Position numbers and translations under genes: made by a program
Assembly (NCBI GenBank): GCA_958296165.1
Contig: OY282447.1
Location: 1,488,001-1,552,000 of the forward strand
DNA length: 64,000 nt
Reading direction: 5' to 3'
Origin: an uncultured Pseudomonadales bacterium
GTDB taxonomy: Bacteria > Pseudomonadota > Gammaproteobacteria > Pseudomonadales > Azotimanducaceae
The notes under the pieces: model-generated
Databases searched by the model: none
What the model saw: the letters and a program-made list of their open reading frames with translations, nothing else
Told to the model about the DNA's origin: nothing
Shown here: positions 1-9,226 of the stretch, one piece after another
How the letters are laid out: every line of letters starts with the position of its first letter
How positions within the stretch are numbered: position 1 is the first letter of the stretch

Positions 1-908
1 CGGTTCGGATCCATTGGATGCAGCGCGTGCGCGAACGACTGAAATGGCATCCATGCCGTGGCGCGTTGCTCGCGAGCAGTGGTCGGGGCCACGTCCACGA
101 CCGTTGCGGCGCCGAAGCCGGCCTGCGCCAGCCAGCCCAAGAGAGTAGAGATGTCGGGCGCCACGTAGACATTGCGCATGCGGGCGTAGCGGCCGTGCGG
201 CAGCAACGGCCGCGCATCGACGACCAGCGATTCGAGCACCAGCACGGTGTGGGCGTGGGCATGGCGCGCCAGGTCGCGCAAATGCGCTTGCGGGTCACGG
301 CGGTGGTAGATGACGCCCATGGAAAAGATGGCATCGAACGGCTCTGCGACCTCGAGGTCTTCCAAGCGCGACGGCAGCACCAAGTTCCGAGTGGCGCCGA
401 CGCGATCACCTAGGTAGTAGGCCACTGCCGCGTGTTGCAGCGCGAACAGCAACGACGGGTCCACGCCCGTTACCGATGCCGCGCCGGCTTCCAGCATGCG
501 CCAGCCGTAGTAGCCGTTGCCGCAGCCGGCGTCCAGCACTCGGCGGCCGGACAAGTCGATATGCGGAACGATACGCGCCCACTTCATGTCCGAGCGCCAC
601 TCGGCGTCGATGTACACGCCGAACAGACAGAACGGCCCTTTGCGCCACGGCAACAGCGCCCGCAATGCGGTTTCGAGTTGGCGCCGCACGGCGTCAGTCA
701 TCTGCTCCGGGCTGCCCACGCTGACGGTGCGGCCGAGCGACGATGCAGCAGGCCGACAGCGCGGCAGAGCGCCGAGCGCGTGCAGCCAGCCGGCAAGGTC
801 GCCATGCCTGCCGGCTTGTATCGCGTCGATGTAGCGCTGCGCGTTGGGCACCGCTCGTCGCCAAGCAGCGAATAGCGCTTGCACGGCGGCCGGATGCGAA
901 GCCGTCAT
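1..908 (-). CDS. cmoB: tRNA U34 carboxymethyltransferase CmoB (3' end beyond window)
   Basis: CmoB transfers the carboxymethyl group of carboxy-SAM to 5-hydroxyuridine at tRNA position 34, giving cmo5U. The frame is open from an ATG at 908 to the window edge, about 302 codons. Visible family motifs are LLPWRKGPF followed by IDAEWRSDMKW, then the Rossmann SAM-binding loop VLDAGCGNGYYGWRM, then FSMGVIYHRRDP, then RYARMRNVYVAPD, all in the order seen in known CmoB proteins. The start codon overlaps the cmoA stop as ATGA, so cmoA and cmoB are translationally coupled. Family proteins are about 320 residues, so only a short C-terminal tail is missing. High confidence. Confidence 0.95.
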   Translation of the reverse strand, partial: MTASHPAAVQALFAAWRRAVPNAQRYIDAIQAGRHGDLAGWLHALGALPRCRPAASSLGRTVSVGSPEQMTDAVRRQLETALRALLPWRKGPFCLFGVYIDAEWRSDMKWARIVPHIDLSGRRVLDAGCGNGYYGWRMLEAGAASVTGVDPSLLFALQHAAVAYYLGDRVGATRNLVLPSRLEDLEVAEPFDAIFSMGVIYHRRDPQAHLRDLARHAHAHTVLVLESLVVDARPLLPHGRYARMRNVYVAPDISTLLGWLAQAGFGAATVVDVAPTTAREQRATAWMPFQSFAHALHPMDPN

Positions 909-1663
909 GGCCGTTGGACGCGCTCTGCCGTCGGCTGGCTTTCCGGCGATGCGACGAATGAAGCCCAGTTCAGGCATCGGAACCACACCCGCGGCGCCGG
1001 GAAACCAGCCGTGCGCAGCCGGGCGAGATGCGTTTCTTCCGCATCGGTGCGCATGACGTTTTCCAGCGCCGTGCGCTTGCCAGCGATCTCCAGTTCGCTG
1101 TAGCCATTGGCGCGCTTGAAGTCCAAGTGCAGATCAGCGAAGTAGCCGTGCTCATCGAGCTTTTCGGACAGGAGCAGCACGCCGCCGTCGTTGAGGCAGT
1201 CGCGCAGCCGCCGCAAGAGCGGCAAGCGGTCTTCAGGCGGCAGAAATTGCAGCGTGTAGTTGAGGATCACCACATCCGCGCTCTCGAACGCAAGCTCTCT
1301 GATGTCTGCTCGGCGCCATTGGAGGCGTGGTTCGGTGCCGGCGAGCTGCCGCGCTCGGTGCAGCATCGCCGCGGAGTCGTCCACCGCCGTGATTTCGCAT
1401 GGTCGTTGCCCGATCGCGGCCAGCACCGCGTGTGCCGTGGCGCCCAGCGAGCAGCCTAGGTCGTAGCAGCGCCCGCCGGGGCGCAGATGCTTGGCCGCGA
1501 TCAAGCCCGTTAGCGGCACGACGGTCTCGTAGCCGGGCACGGAGCGGCGAATCATGTCGGGGAATGCGGCTGCCACCGCCTCGTCGAAAGCGAAGTCCAC
1601 CAAGTGACGCTCTGCCGTGGCGAACAGCCGATCCGTGCTAGCGGGTCTGTCGCCATCGTCCAT
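905..1663 (-). CDS. cmoA: Carboxy-S-adenosyl-L-methionine synthase CmoA
   Basis: CmoA makes carboxy-SAM from SAM and prephenate, the donor used by CmoB for wobble-uridine modification. The protein shows DRLFATAERHLVDFAFDEAV at the N-terminus, the PGYETVVPLTGLIA segment that precedes the cofactor site, the Rossmann loop YDLGCSLGATAHAV, and VILNYTLQFLPPEDR, all CmoA signatures. The chosen start is MDDGDRPAS at 1663 (about 252 residues); an upstream in-frame start at 1717 would add 18 residues lacking family similarity. The stop overlaps the cmoB start by four bases (ATGA), which supports an operon. Cytoplasmic. Confidence 0.95.
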   Translation of the reverse strand: MDDGDRPASTDRLFATAERHLVDFAFDEAVAAAFPDMIRRSVPGYETVVPLTGLIAAKHLRPGGRCYDLGCSLGATAHAVLAAIGQRPCEITAVDDSAAMLHRARQLAGTEPRLQWRRADIRELAFESADVVILNYTLQFLPPEDRLPLLRRLRDCLNDGGVLLLSEKLDEHGYFADLHLDFKRANGYSELEIAGKRTALENVMRTDAEETHLARLRTAGFPAPRVWFRCLNWASFVASPESQPTAERVQRP

Positions 1664-1782
1664 GCGGTCATTGTAGCGGCTGCGCTCTCGCAGCACGCTG
1701 GCCTGGCAAGAGTGCAAAGACGCTATGATCTGTCCGATGACAGGCTTGCCCGTACATATGGCTCGTGGCGAGCAGCCAGCTG

Positions 1783-4743
1783 ATGGAAACTCTTACGAGG
1801 TTGAGCAGAGTGGGTAGCGTGGCCCGCACATCTTCCGTGCCGCCGCTCGCCCTGCTTGCGGCGGGCATCGCCAGCTGGGCGCAAGGCGGCGGCGAGGCTG
1901 CTGCGCAAACGGCGACGGCCATTGAAGAGATCGTCGTGATTGGTTCTCGCATTCGCCGCGACGCCGCCGATGCACACGGGCTGCACTTCAGCCTCGATGC
2001 CGAGGACAAGGATCGTAGCGGGCTCTCGTCGCTGGGCGACATCCTGGCGCGCCTGCCGGTCTCCGGCTCACCGCTTGGCACGCGCTTCAACAGCAGCGGC
2101 AACTTCGGATTTCCCGCCGATGGCGGCGGCGTGGCGGCAGGCGCTTCACATGTCGATCTCCGGCACCTAGGCGCCAAGCGGGTCCTCGTCCTGGTCGACG
2201 GCTTGCGTTGGGTCAACGGCACATCGGGCAGCGGCGTCTCCGGCGCATCGGACTTGAACACCATCCCCGCTGGCATCGTCGAGCGAGTGGAGGCTTCCCT
2301 CGAAGGCGCTTCGGCGATCTACGGTTCCGACGCCATCGCCGGCGCCGTCAACATCGTCACCGCCCATACGGAGGGAATCAGAGCGAGCGTCTACGGCGGC
2401 GGCTACGCGCATGGCGGCGAGACCAGCCACGTCGAGCTGGCGCTCGGCGGCAGCCGCGGCGCAACGCTGGCTTCGCTGCACGCGAGCTTCGTGGAGCAGC
2501 GGCGCATCGGCGCCGGCGCACAGGAACGCACACGCTGGCCGTTTCCTGGCAGCGGCGTTCGGCACGGCAGCACGTTCACGCCCCAAGGCCGCGTGATTTT
2601 CACGGATCCCAACACCGGCAAGTTCGTGAACTGCGCCCTCAACGCAGGCGTCGTCGGCAAGCCGGTCTACGACCCCGGTGATCCTTGCGGCGCAAACGAC
2701 GACTACCATCCCTGGAGCAATGCCGACCGCTTCAACTACGCGCGCTACAACCTGCTGCTAACGCCGTCTCGGCGCAGCGGCCTGTTCGGGCGAATCGAGC
2801 ACACGCTGTCGGAGCGCGTACGGTTCCATGGTCGAGCGCTCTACAACAGCCGCCGGTCCGTCAACCAAGCAGCCCCGGAACCCCTTTGGGCCGGTTCGAT
2901 CGCGGCGAGCGGCAGCGTGCTCGACGACATCGTGATCGCTGCCGACAACCCTTTCAACCCGTTCGGCTTCGATCTCGGCGAGGATGCCTGGGCCACCCGA
3001 CGGCCTCTGGAGAGCGGCCCGCGAGTCTTCACACAAGATGTCGACACGCGCTACGTTGCGCTTGGCCTCCAAGGCACGCGCACCTTCCTGCAACGCACGT
3101 TCAATTGGGACGCGAATTTCGTCTGGTCGCGCAACGTCGCCAAGCAGACCAAGCAAGGCGCCCACAACGCCCGCAAGATGCTGCAAGCCTTGGGGCCGCC
3201 AGCAGCCTGCGCCGCCATTCCCGGCTGCGTACACCTGAACCTGCTCGGCGGCCAAGGCAGCGGCAGCGGCACCATCACGCCGGAGATGCTGGCGTGGATC
3301 GGCTTCGTACAGCGCGACTACAGCGACCAGACGTTGCGCGATGCCACCTTCAACCTAGCCGGAGACCTGTTCGACCTGCCGGCGGGGCCGCTGGCGTTTG
3401 CCGCCGGCTTCGAGCACCGCCAACAGCACGGTCGATTTACTCCGGACCCGGTCGTATCAGCAGGCGATACGGCTGGCAACCTAGCCGAGCCCACGGCCGG
3501 CGGCCATCGTTCCACCGAGTGGTATGGCGAACTGGAGATGCCGATAGCGGCCGACCGGCGCGGCATCCATGCTCTGGATATAGCCATAGCGGTGAGGCGA
3601 TTCCGTTACGACACGTTCGGCACCGATACCACCGCCAGATATGGACTGTCGTGGCGGCCGACACCCAGCCTGCTGTTTCGGGCTAGCTGGGCGCAGGGCT
3701 TTCGGGCACCCAACATCGGCGAACTGTTCGGCGGCAGGACGCGCCTAGACGCAGTGATTGCCGACCCGTGCTCGGACTTCAATGGCAGCGGCGCCAGCGC
3801 GACGACGGTTGACGCTTGCGTAGCCGCTGGCGTGCCGGCGGACGGCAGCTATGCGCAACTCGGCAGCCAGATTCCCGTTCTTACCGGCGGCAACGATCTG
3901 CTACAACCCGAGACGTCCAACAGCCGCACCTTCGCGCTCGCCTGGCAGCCGCAAGGCGTGCTCGACTTGGCCACGGTGGACGACTTCCGCGTGGAGCTGA
4001 ACCGCTATTCCCACACAGTCGAAGACGCGATAACGGCTTTCGACGCGCAGGCGGTCTTGGACGGCTGCTACAAGAAGGCCGAGGCGGCCTTCTGCAGCTT
4101 CATCGAGCGCAACCCGCAGGGCCACATCCGGCGTTTCGGCAACACTCTGCTGAACATCGGCATCGTCCGCACCAGCGGCTGGGATGTCGGCGTCGTCTTG
4201 GCGACTACGCCAACGGCGGCCGGTCAGTGGCGAGCGCAGTGGCGGACTACGTACCTGCAGGAGTACCAAGAGCTGCTGAAGGACAGCCTGGGCGCCGTGG
4301 TAGAGACCCGCAACCTCGCCGCCAAGACTGAAGCCGACCGCGGCAAGCCGCGCTGGAAGTCCACCCTCACCGTGGACTGGATGCTGAACGCTTGGCAGGT
4401 CTCATGGAGCGCCCGATACATCCACGGCATGACGGAGCGCTGCTCCAACTTCCTGGACGGTTCGCCAGACAGCTTCACCAACTTGGGCCTGTGCTCCGCG
4501 CCCAACTACACCAACAATGCCGCCTCCCGCAATCGCCTTTCGCGCACCGTCTACCAGGATGCAAGCGCCCGCTACTCGTGGTTCACGGCTAGCGGCGAAG
4601 TCGCATTGAAGCTCGGCGCCAACAACCTGCTGGACCGCGACCCGCCAGTGAGCATGAGCGCTACGCTGAACGGCTACGACGCTTCCACATACGACATTCC
4701 AGGCGGCCGATTCCTGTACGCGCAACTGACGTTCGAGCGATAG
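1783..4743 (+). CDS. TonB-dependent outer-membrane receptor
   Basis: About 986 residues from the ATG at 1783; a GTG at 1765 would add six residues. A signal-like N-terminus (hydrophobic PPLALLAAGIASWA) leads to a TonB-box-like IEEIVVIGSRI. The plug follows with SLGDILARLPV, the LGAKRVLVLVDGLRWV segment, and the closing ERVEASLEGASAIYGSDA and AGAVNIV. The barrel contains SWAQGFRAPNIGELF, typical of this receptor class, a NNLLDRDPP periplasmic turn and a terminal strand FLYAQLTFER. Paired cysteines in the barrel loops suggest extracellular disulfides. The substrate cannot be read from sequence; the gene stands alone, divergent from cmoAB, so siderophore, cobalamin or polymer uptake all remain possible. 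Confidence 0.92.
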   Translation: METLTRLSRVGSVARTSSVPPLALLAAGIASWAQGGGEAAAQTATAIEEIVVIGSRIRRDAADAHGLHFSLDAEDKDRSGLSSLGDILARLPVSGSPLGTRFNSSGNFGFPADGGGVAAGASHVDLRHLGAKRVLVLVDGLRWVNGTSGSGVSGASDLNTIPAGIVERVEASLEGASAIYGSDAIAGAVNIVTAHTEGIRASVYGGGYAHGGETSHVELALGGSRGATLASLHASFVEQRRIGAGAQERTRWPFPGSGVRHGSTFTPQGRVIFTDPNTGKFVNCALNAGVVGKPVYDPGDPCGANDDYHPWSNADRFNYARYNLLLTPSRRSGLFGRIEHTLSERVRFHGRALYNSRRSVNQAAPEPLWAGSIAASGSVLDDIVIAADNPFNPFGFDLGEDAWATRRPLESGPRVFTQDVDTRYVALGLQGTRTFLQRTFNWDANFVWSRNVAKQTKQGAHNARKMLQALGPPAACAAIPGCVHLNLLGGQGSGSGTITPEMLAWIGFVQRDYSDQTLRDATFNLAGDLFDLPAGPLAFAAGFEHRQQHGRFTPDPVVSAGDTAGNLAEPTAGGHRSTEWYGELEMPIAADRRGIHALDIAIAVRRFRYDTFGTDTTARYGLSWRPTPSLLFRASWAQGFRAPNIGELFGGRTRLDAVIADPCSDFNGSGASATTVDACVAAGVPADGSYAQLGSQIPVLTGGNDLLQPETSNSRTFALAWQPQGVLDLATVDDFRVELNRYSHTVEDAITAFDAQAVLDGCYKKAEAAFCSFIERNPQGHIRRFGNTLLNIGIVRTSGWDVGVVLATTPTAAGQWRAQWRTTYLQEYQELLKDSLGAVVETRNLAAKTEADRGKPRWKSTLTVDWMLNAWQVSWSARYIHGMTERCSNFLDGSPDSFTNLGLCSAPNYTNNAASRNRLSRTVYQDASARYSWFTASGEVALKLGANNLLDRDPPVSMSATLNGYDASTYDIPGGRFLYAQLTFER

Positions 4744-5007
4744 CGGCGGCGCAAGAACCGGGGGGCCTTGCTCGCAGCCCTCCGAGCGAAGAAGTCGCAC
4801 TCCGTTGGCACGATCACCGCTAGCACTGTGCTAACGTGTCAGCCCGTGAGCTACGACGCATCGCCGGGTGCCAGTTAACGAATCCTTCAGCGACGCCGAG
4901 TGCAGGCGGGCGTAACGCACTCAGTGGGTGGTGCGCCACTGACGAACTCCAACTGGCGATGAGCGGCCGGACATGGCAACTTCGTATGGACAGCAAGAGC
5001 TAGATTC
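4744..5007. promoter_or_regulatory. Intergenic region with nested inverted repeats upstream of the GHKL gene
   Basis: 264 bases with no gene. The interval 4870-4957 contains an outer perfect 7-bp pair (GCCAGTT at 4870-4876 with AACTGGC at 4951-4957). It encloses two more perfect stems: GAGTGC 4898-4903 with GCACTC 4917-4922, and CAGTGG 4922-4927 with CCACTG 4936-4941, which share base 4922. As RNA this could fold into a multi-branched structure ending about 50 bases before the start of the GHKL gene. Whether it is a leader structure, a small RNA or chance is unknown. Confidence 0.35.
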
Positions 5008-7875
5008 ATGACACATGCAAGTACGCTCGCTATTCGTCGTGACGACGGCATAGCCGACTTCGAGCGACATTTGCAGCGCCCCGACCTCAGCCGGCGAGTG
5101 CTTGCGCTGCCTGCGAGCATTCGTGGTGGCGGATCACTAGGTCGGTCTGTGGGATTGGCGCAGCTTGTACTCACTTGGGCGCAAAGCGCCGACTCGCCTA
5201 GGGCGAGAACGTACATCGTTCCTGGCCCGGACGCCTATCAGAACTTCGTATCGCCTCTTTACGGTTTCGCCGCCGCCTACTTCTCGGACTGCATCACGCC
5301 GCGAGGTCTTGAACATAACATCCGCATGGACCTTATGCGTAGCTCCAGGGACAGGATCATCGCTATGAGCGCAGGCGATTTGGGCCGGACTGCGAAGGGC
5401 CGCAAGGTCGAGTTCATTCTTGTGCATGGCGCACGCAATGAGTTCCACGGTCTGCTTTACAAGAAGACCCCGACACCAGCAGACCTGATGGATCGGGAAA
5501 GACATGGCCAGCTTGTAGCTGATCCCGGTGGTATGAGCGACCTGCTGCGACGTTGCCTCCACCAGCACCGTATAGTCTGGACTTCCGCCGAGCGCAAATA
5601 CTTGACTAGGCAACTCAACCGGAAAGATAACCCGCTTGGTCAACTGCTCCATGAGTCATTCAGGAATACGGCCGAGCACGCCTACCTCGACGTTAGCGGC
5701 AACGTGCCATCGAGGGGCATGCGCAGCGTCACCATAGCGGTTCAGCAAGTTGAACGAGACGAGTTTAAGTCGTGTGCGGTTACCAGTTCCGAACAACCCC
5801 GCGTTGCTGCCTACTTTGATAGGCTACGGGCGAAGTATCGATCCAGCTACGGTCGCAAGCACATCGACGTTCTCGAGATATCCGTGTTGGATTCCGGACC
5901 TGGCTTCGCACAGACAATATATCGGGCATGCGCTCAGGAGGCCCCACCACTTGATGAGGCCGGCCTAGTCGCGCATTGCTTCAAGAAGCACCGAAGCGCC
6001 AAGTCAGGACCGTCGTCAGGCATTGGATTGAGCAGGATACTCGAGTCTATACACGATTTGGACGGATTCATGCGTCTGCGGACTTCCACGACGGAGTCGT
6101 TCTTCGCGGGCGGCCCCGACTATAGCCCAACGATGAATCCACTCGACTTTATCCAAGGCGAATTGGCGAAAGTATGGGGAACATCACTCACGATCGGTAT
6201 TCCGCTAGCTCACGATCGGTATTCCGCTAGCCTACTAGAGATGTTCCTGCCCATAGTCGACGTCTCCATCGGGGGCGCACCCGCTGAACCAGTCGCTGTC
6301 ATCTATCCACCTCACCCTATGGACTGGGATGGAACGCTCGACCGGATAGTCGCCAATCTCACGAACAGGAGGTTACCGCCTAGCCGGATTGTGTTTGTCT
6401 GCCCAGCGAGACAGGACATCCACTTGGTCGAAGCCTTCAAGGACCAAGAAGAGCACCTGCGAGAACGGCTACGGGCAACGACCCATATGGTGGTTGCGGC
6501 CTACGACGATCGCGGCCATGTAGCGGACAACAAAGTTGTACATCTGTGGCCGGCACAGCCACCACAGTGGTCCATAACAGACGCCTGCGTGGCCGATCTC
6601 GCAACGAAGTACATTGAAGAGCTCTCCAAGCGAACCAAAGCCATCTTGAACGCTCCGGCCGGACATCGGTTCCGAAAGTTATCGGGCTCCTCAAGCACAA
6701 CCTTCATCCGTGCCGGCAACATGCTTCGCGAGACGGACTCAATCAATGTCTATTCCCACATGCTACTGCGCTGTTGGCCAACGGACGCGGAAATAATTTA
6801 CATCGATAGCTTTACGGTGCTGTCTTTCGCTATGGCGCTACAAAGGACAATTGCGTTCTTTTCAGAGGACCCGACTGCGACACCATCGATAGAGAATTTC
6901 CATTCCTATGAGAAAGCTAGCGACTTCGACTTCCCTACGAGTGGTCAATACCTAGTGGTCATCTCAGCATCCACGTCCGGCGACCCAGCCAATCAACTCG
7001 TAACGCGTCACGGCGCAGAGCAGGGCAAGATCATCCACCTCATTGGTGCGGGCGACGACAGCGCCAACCCGGTGTTCAGGCAATCTTGCGTATATTTCCA
7101 CGAGCTCGACTTGGCACATCATCCGGCCGTACTGGATGACATCAGGATCGACGGAGAGGAGTTCATACCCTCCTACGGCGAACCCACAGCGGTCAGCATA
7201 ACGACCCGTCACATCCAAATAGCGGACGCAAAGAGATACAAGAGCGACTTCTACCAACGGCACCTGACGCTTCAACGCAGCGCACCCGCGGCCGGGTATA
7301 GCAGCTACTCGTTATTCTCCGTACAGAACGAACATGGCCTCGCTGGACTTCAAGAGCTAGACGAATGGTTGACTGCGCGACTGATCCACGACCTTCCCGC
7401 CAGCATCTCGTTGATCGTACATTTAACTGACCCTTCGTCGAGGGAGTTGGCAGAGATGATCTTGAGCAAGTTGCCGAAGCTGAACGACATAGAAACAGTC
7501 GCCGTCGACCATGTTGTGGAACACGAGGCGCAGTTCTCAACGAACGACTCTATCTTGATCGTAGCGGACGAAGATCCCAATCTAGAGGGATTTATTCGTG
7601 CGGGTACGGTACTCCGGCGGTGGCCAAAGGCGTTTCGTCACTTCGTGCTGGGGCATGCCTTTCCTGAGACTAGGGCGGACTTTGACCGCCTCAAGCAGAG
7701 TCTTAGAATGCGAGCGGGCGGTCTGCGGCGATACGGATGGTCCGATTTCGCTGTTGCGGCGGTTGGCCGAACGGACCAACACATGGAATCGCTGTTCAAA
7801 ATACCCCGTGGACTTTGGAAGCGTATTGATGCCCTCGGTGAACGTCGAAGGACACCTTTCAGACGCACTACGTGA
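5008..7875 (+). CDS. Large GHKL-ATPase multidomain protein, candidate conflict-system component
   Basis: 955 residues. Residues about 210-345 carry the three boxes of a GHKL (Hsp90/gyrase B/histidine-kinase-like) ATPase: an N box in GQLLHESFRNTAEHAY, a G1 box in EISVLDSGPGF and a G2 box in SSGIGLSRILESI. The N-terminal ~200 residues and the ~550 after the ATPase are not recognised with certainty. A stretch near residues 585-670 (AEIIYIDSFTVLSFAMAL, then QYLVVISASTSGDP) resembles the fold order of a phosphoribosyltransferase, but weakly. No histidine-kinase dimerisation helix and no membrane segment is seen. The next ORF overlaps its 3' end by 47 bases, so the two form a unit. Base composition is clearly lower in GC than its neighbours, suggesting transfer. 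Function unknown; anti-phage defence is only an inference. Confidence 0.8.
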   Translation: MTHASTLAIRRDDGIADFERHLQRPDLSRRVLALPASIRGGGSLGRSVGLAQLVLTWAQSADSPRARTYIVPGPDAYQNFVSPLYGFAAAYFSDCITPRGLEHNIRMDLMRSSRDRIIAMSAGDLGRTAKGRKVEFILVHGARNEFHGLLYKKTPTPADLMDRERHGQLVADPGGMSDLLRRCLHQHRIVWTSAERKYLTRQLNRKDNPLGQLLHESFRNTAEHAYLDVSGNVPSRGMRSVTIAVQQVERDEFKSCAVTSSEQPRVAAYFDRLRAKYRSSYGRKHIDVLEISVLDSGPGFAQTIYRACAQEAPPLDEAGLVAHCFKKHRSAKSGPSSGIGLSRILESIHDLDGFMRLRTSTTESFFAGGPDYSPTMNPLDFIQGELAKVWGTSLTIGIPLAHDRYSASLLEMFLPIVDVSIGGAPAEPVAVIYPPHPMDWDGTLDRIVANLTNRRLPPSRIVFVCPARQDIHLVEAFKDQEEHLRERLRATTHMVVAAYDDRGHVADNKVVHLWPAQPPQWSITDACVADLATKYIEELSKRTKAILNAPAGHRFRKLSGSSSTTFIRAGNMLRETDSINVYSHMLLRCWPTDAEIIYIDSFTVLSFAMALQRTIAFFSEDPTATPSIENFHSYEKASDFDFPTSGQYLVVISASTSGDPANQLVTRHGAEQGKIIHLIGAGDDSANPVFRQSCVYFHELDLAHHPAVLDDIRIDGEEFIPSYGEPTAVSITTRHIQIADAKRYKSDFYQRHLTLQRSAPAAGYSSYSLFSVQNEHGLAGLQELDEWLTARLIHDLPASISLIVHLTDPSSRELAEMILSKLPKLNDIETVAVDHVVEHEAQFSTNDSILIVADEDPNLEGFIRAGTVLRRWPKAFRHFVLGHAFPETRADFDRLKQSLRMRAGGLRRYGWSDFAVAAVGRTDQHMESLFKIPRGLWKRIDALGERRRTPFRRTT

Positions 7876-8407
7876 GTATTCGGATGACCCGAGATATGTC
7901 TTTCTTCCGAAGTTAGATGGAAGCCGGCTGACCTTAAGGCCAGGATCAGTGTTCTTCGAGGGCGAGTATCAGGTGTTGTCCGACGCGGTGATCTATCTGG
8001 CGGTTGCAACGGCAGTTCAGTGTGCGAGAGAAGGCACACACACTACGGAACCTAGGTTGCGGTTCGACTCGAACCCATTCGTGGGTTCTGTCATTGACCC
8101 GCAGATGTTCTCTCGATTCAGTGACGGAATACTTCAGGGAGCGCTGCTGAGGTGTCTTCATCGATCGGAATTGGATTTCTCCCAAAGCGCTGTCCTAAGT
8201 CGGCAGGCGCGAGAACTGTTCGTAGCGGTCATCCGCAACGCGACGAATGTGGTTGGCGAAGCCGCTTTGGAGTTCATGGCCGCATTGGCGACCGGCAGGG
8301 TTTCGCTCAGCCCGCAGGACGATCACATCGTCAGAGAGCGGATTAGGAGCGCAGGGCCCAACATAGCTCAAGTGTGGGACATGTTCACTACACGGACGTC
8401 CATCTGA
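7829..8407 (+). CDS. Small partner protein of the GHKL ATPase, function unknown
   Basis: About 192 residues from ATG 7829 (MPSVNVEGHLSDAL). The frame stays open upstream to 7598, but that part is the shadow of the preceding gene. The 47-base overlap with the upstream gene implies translational coupling. The protein is soluble, with no signal peptide or membrane segment. Helical segments such as LSDAVIYLAVATAVQ and RQARELFVAVIRNATNVVG alternate with charged stretches. I recognise no catalytic motif. Its strict coupling to the ATPase suggests it is a subunit or effector of the same system. Same lower-GC composition as its partner. Confidence 0.7.
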   Translation: MPSVNVEGHLSDALREYSDDPRYVFLPKLDGSRLTLRPGSVFFEGEYQVLSDAVIYLAVATAVQCAREGTHTTEPRLRFDSNPFVGSVIDPQMFSRFSDGILQGALLRCLHRSELDFSQSAVLSRQARELFVAVIRNATNVVGEAALEFMAALATGRVSLSPQDDHIVRERIRSAGPNIAQVWDMFTTRTSI

Positions 8408-8591
8408 GCCGGCGTCAAACGCGAATCTCTGACGGGCCGGAACACGGTCTGGCTCCTAGCCGTACTACTTCCGCACCGAAAAAAACTTGGACCACGACCG
8501 AAAAGAGGTGTAAATGCACATGCGAACCTCGACACTTGCGACAACATGGGCGCTTACCTAGGCTAGGGTTGGCTGGGCGCCAGGCGGGTCG

Positions 8592-8973
8592 GAGCTGAGG
8601 CGGGCGTTCACGGACTGGCTGTGGACGCTGTGGAGGCGTTTGGAGCGCCGCAGCGAGGAGCCCCGGGGCGCCGCCCGAGGAACTGACGCTGGAGGAGATG
8701 AAGGTGACGTTGGAAGAGCGCGTGAGCCGCTGGCCGGAGCCGTACATTCGCCAGGGCATCGAGCAAGGAATAGAACAGGGCATTGGGCAGGGTCTTGCCC
8801 GGCAGCGGGCGCTGCTGCGGCGCCAGGCCGAGGCGCGCTTCGGCGCTGCGACGGCGGAGCGCCTGTCCGTGCGGCTGCGGCGGGAGGAGGATCAGGAGCG
8901 GCTGGAGGAGATCGGCGAGGCGATCGTGCGCTGCGAAACCGGCGACGAGCTGCTCCTGCCGACTGGCGCCTGA
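8592..8973 (+). pseudogene. Truncated, frameshifted Rpn/YhgA-type nuclease C-terminus
   Basis: From 8592 the frame reads ELRRAFTDWLWTLWRRLERR. Near 8680 it must shift by one base to continue as PPEELTLEEMKVTLEERV and then the tail RQGIEQGIEQGIGQGLARQR, ending in ETGDELLLPTGA at 8973. This is the usual C-terminal region of Rpn-family (PD-(D/E)XK, transposase-like) proteins, whose QGIEQG repeats are distinctive. The nuclease domain is absent upstream, so this is a decayed remnant, lying 111 bases before a tRNA gene. 8408-8591 contains no recognisable feature. Confidence 0.7.
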
Positions 8974-9084
8974 CACCTGCACGCAGCAAACGCGCCAACT
9001 GGGCTGTCGCACCGAGCCTAAGCTACGGCAGACTGCTTCCCTAGCCAGCGCACCGGCACTACAATGCGCACGCCGGCACAGCGG

Positions 9085-9161
9085 CGGAGTGTAGCTCAGC
9101 CTGGTAGAGCACTGTCTTCGGGAGGCAGGGGCCCCCGGTTCAAATCCGGGCACTCCGACCA
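9085..9161 (+). tRNA. tRNA-Pro (anticodon CGG)
   Basis: The 77-base sequence folds as a cloverleaf. The acceptor stem CGGAGTG pairs with CACTCCG, followed by the discriminator A and an encoded CCA (9159-9161). The D arm is GCTC-AGCCTGGTA-GAGC. The anticodon stem CTGTC/GGCAG carries loop TTCGGGA, giving anticodon CGG for proline codon CCG. The T arm is CCCGG-TTCAAAT-CCGGG. No promoter could be assigned. A tRNA 3' end is a common integration site, and the lower-GC GHKL module lies just upstream, but no second copy of the tRNA end was seen in the window. Confidence 0.95.
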
Positions 9162-9226
9162 CCTCGGCTTGCCCGCCCGGGCGAGTTCACTCTTGTATCC
9201 GGCGTACCGCGCGTGCTGAGCAACCT

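Noticed and set aside
5008-7875. Histidine sensor kinase
   Set aside because: The GHKL boxes are present, but there is no H-box dimerisation helix, no sensor or transmembrane region and no response regulator nearby.
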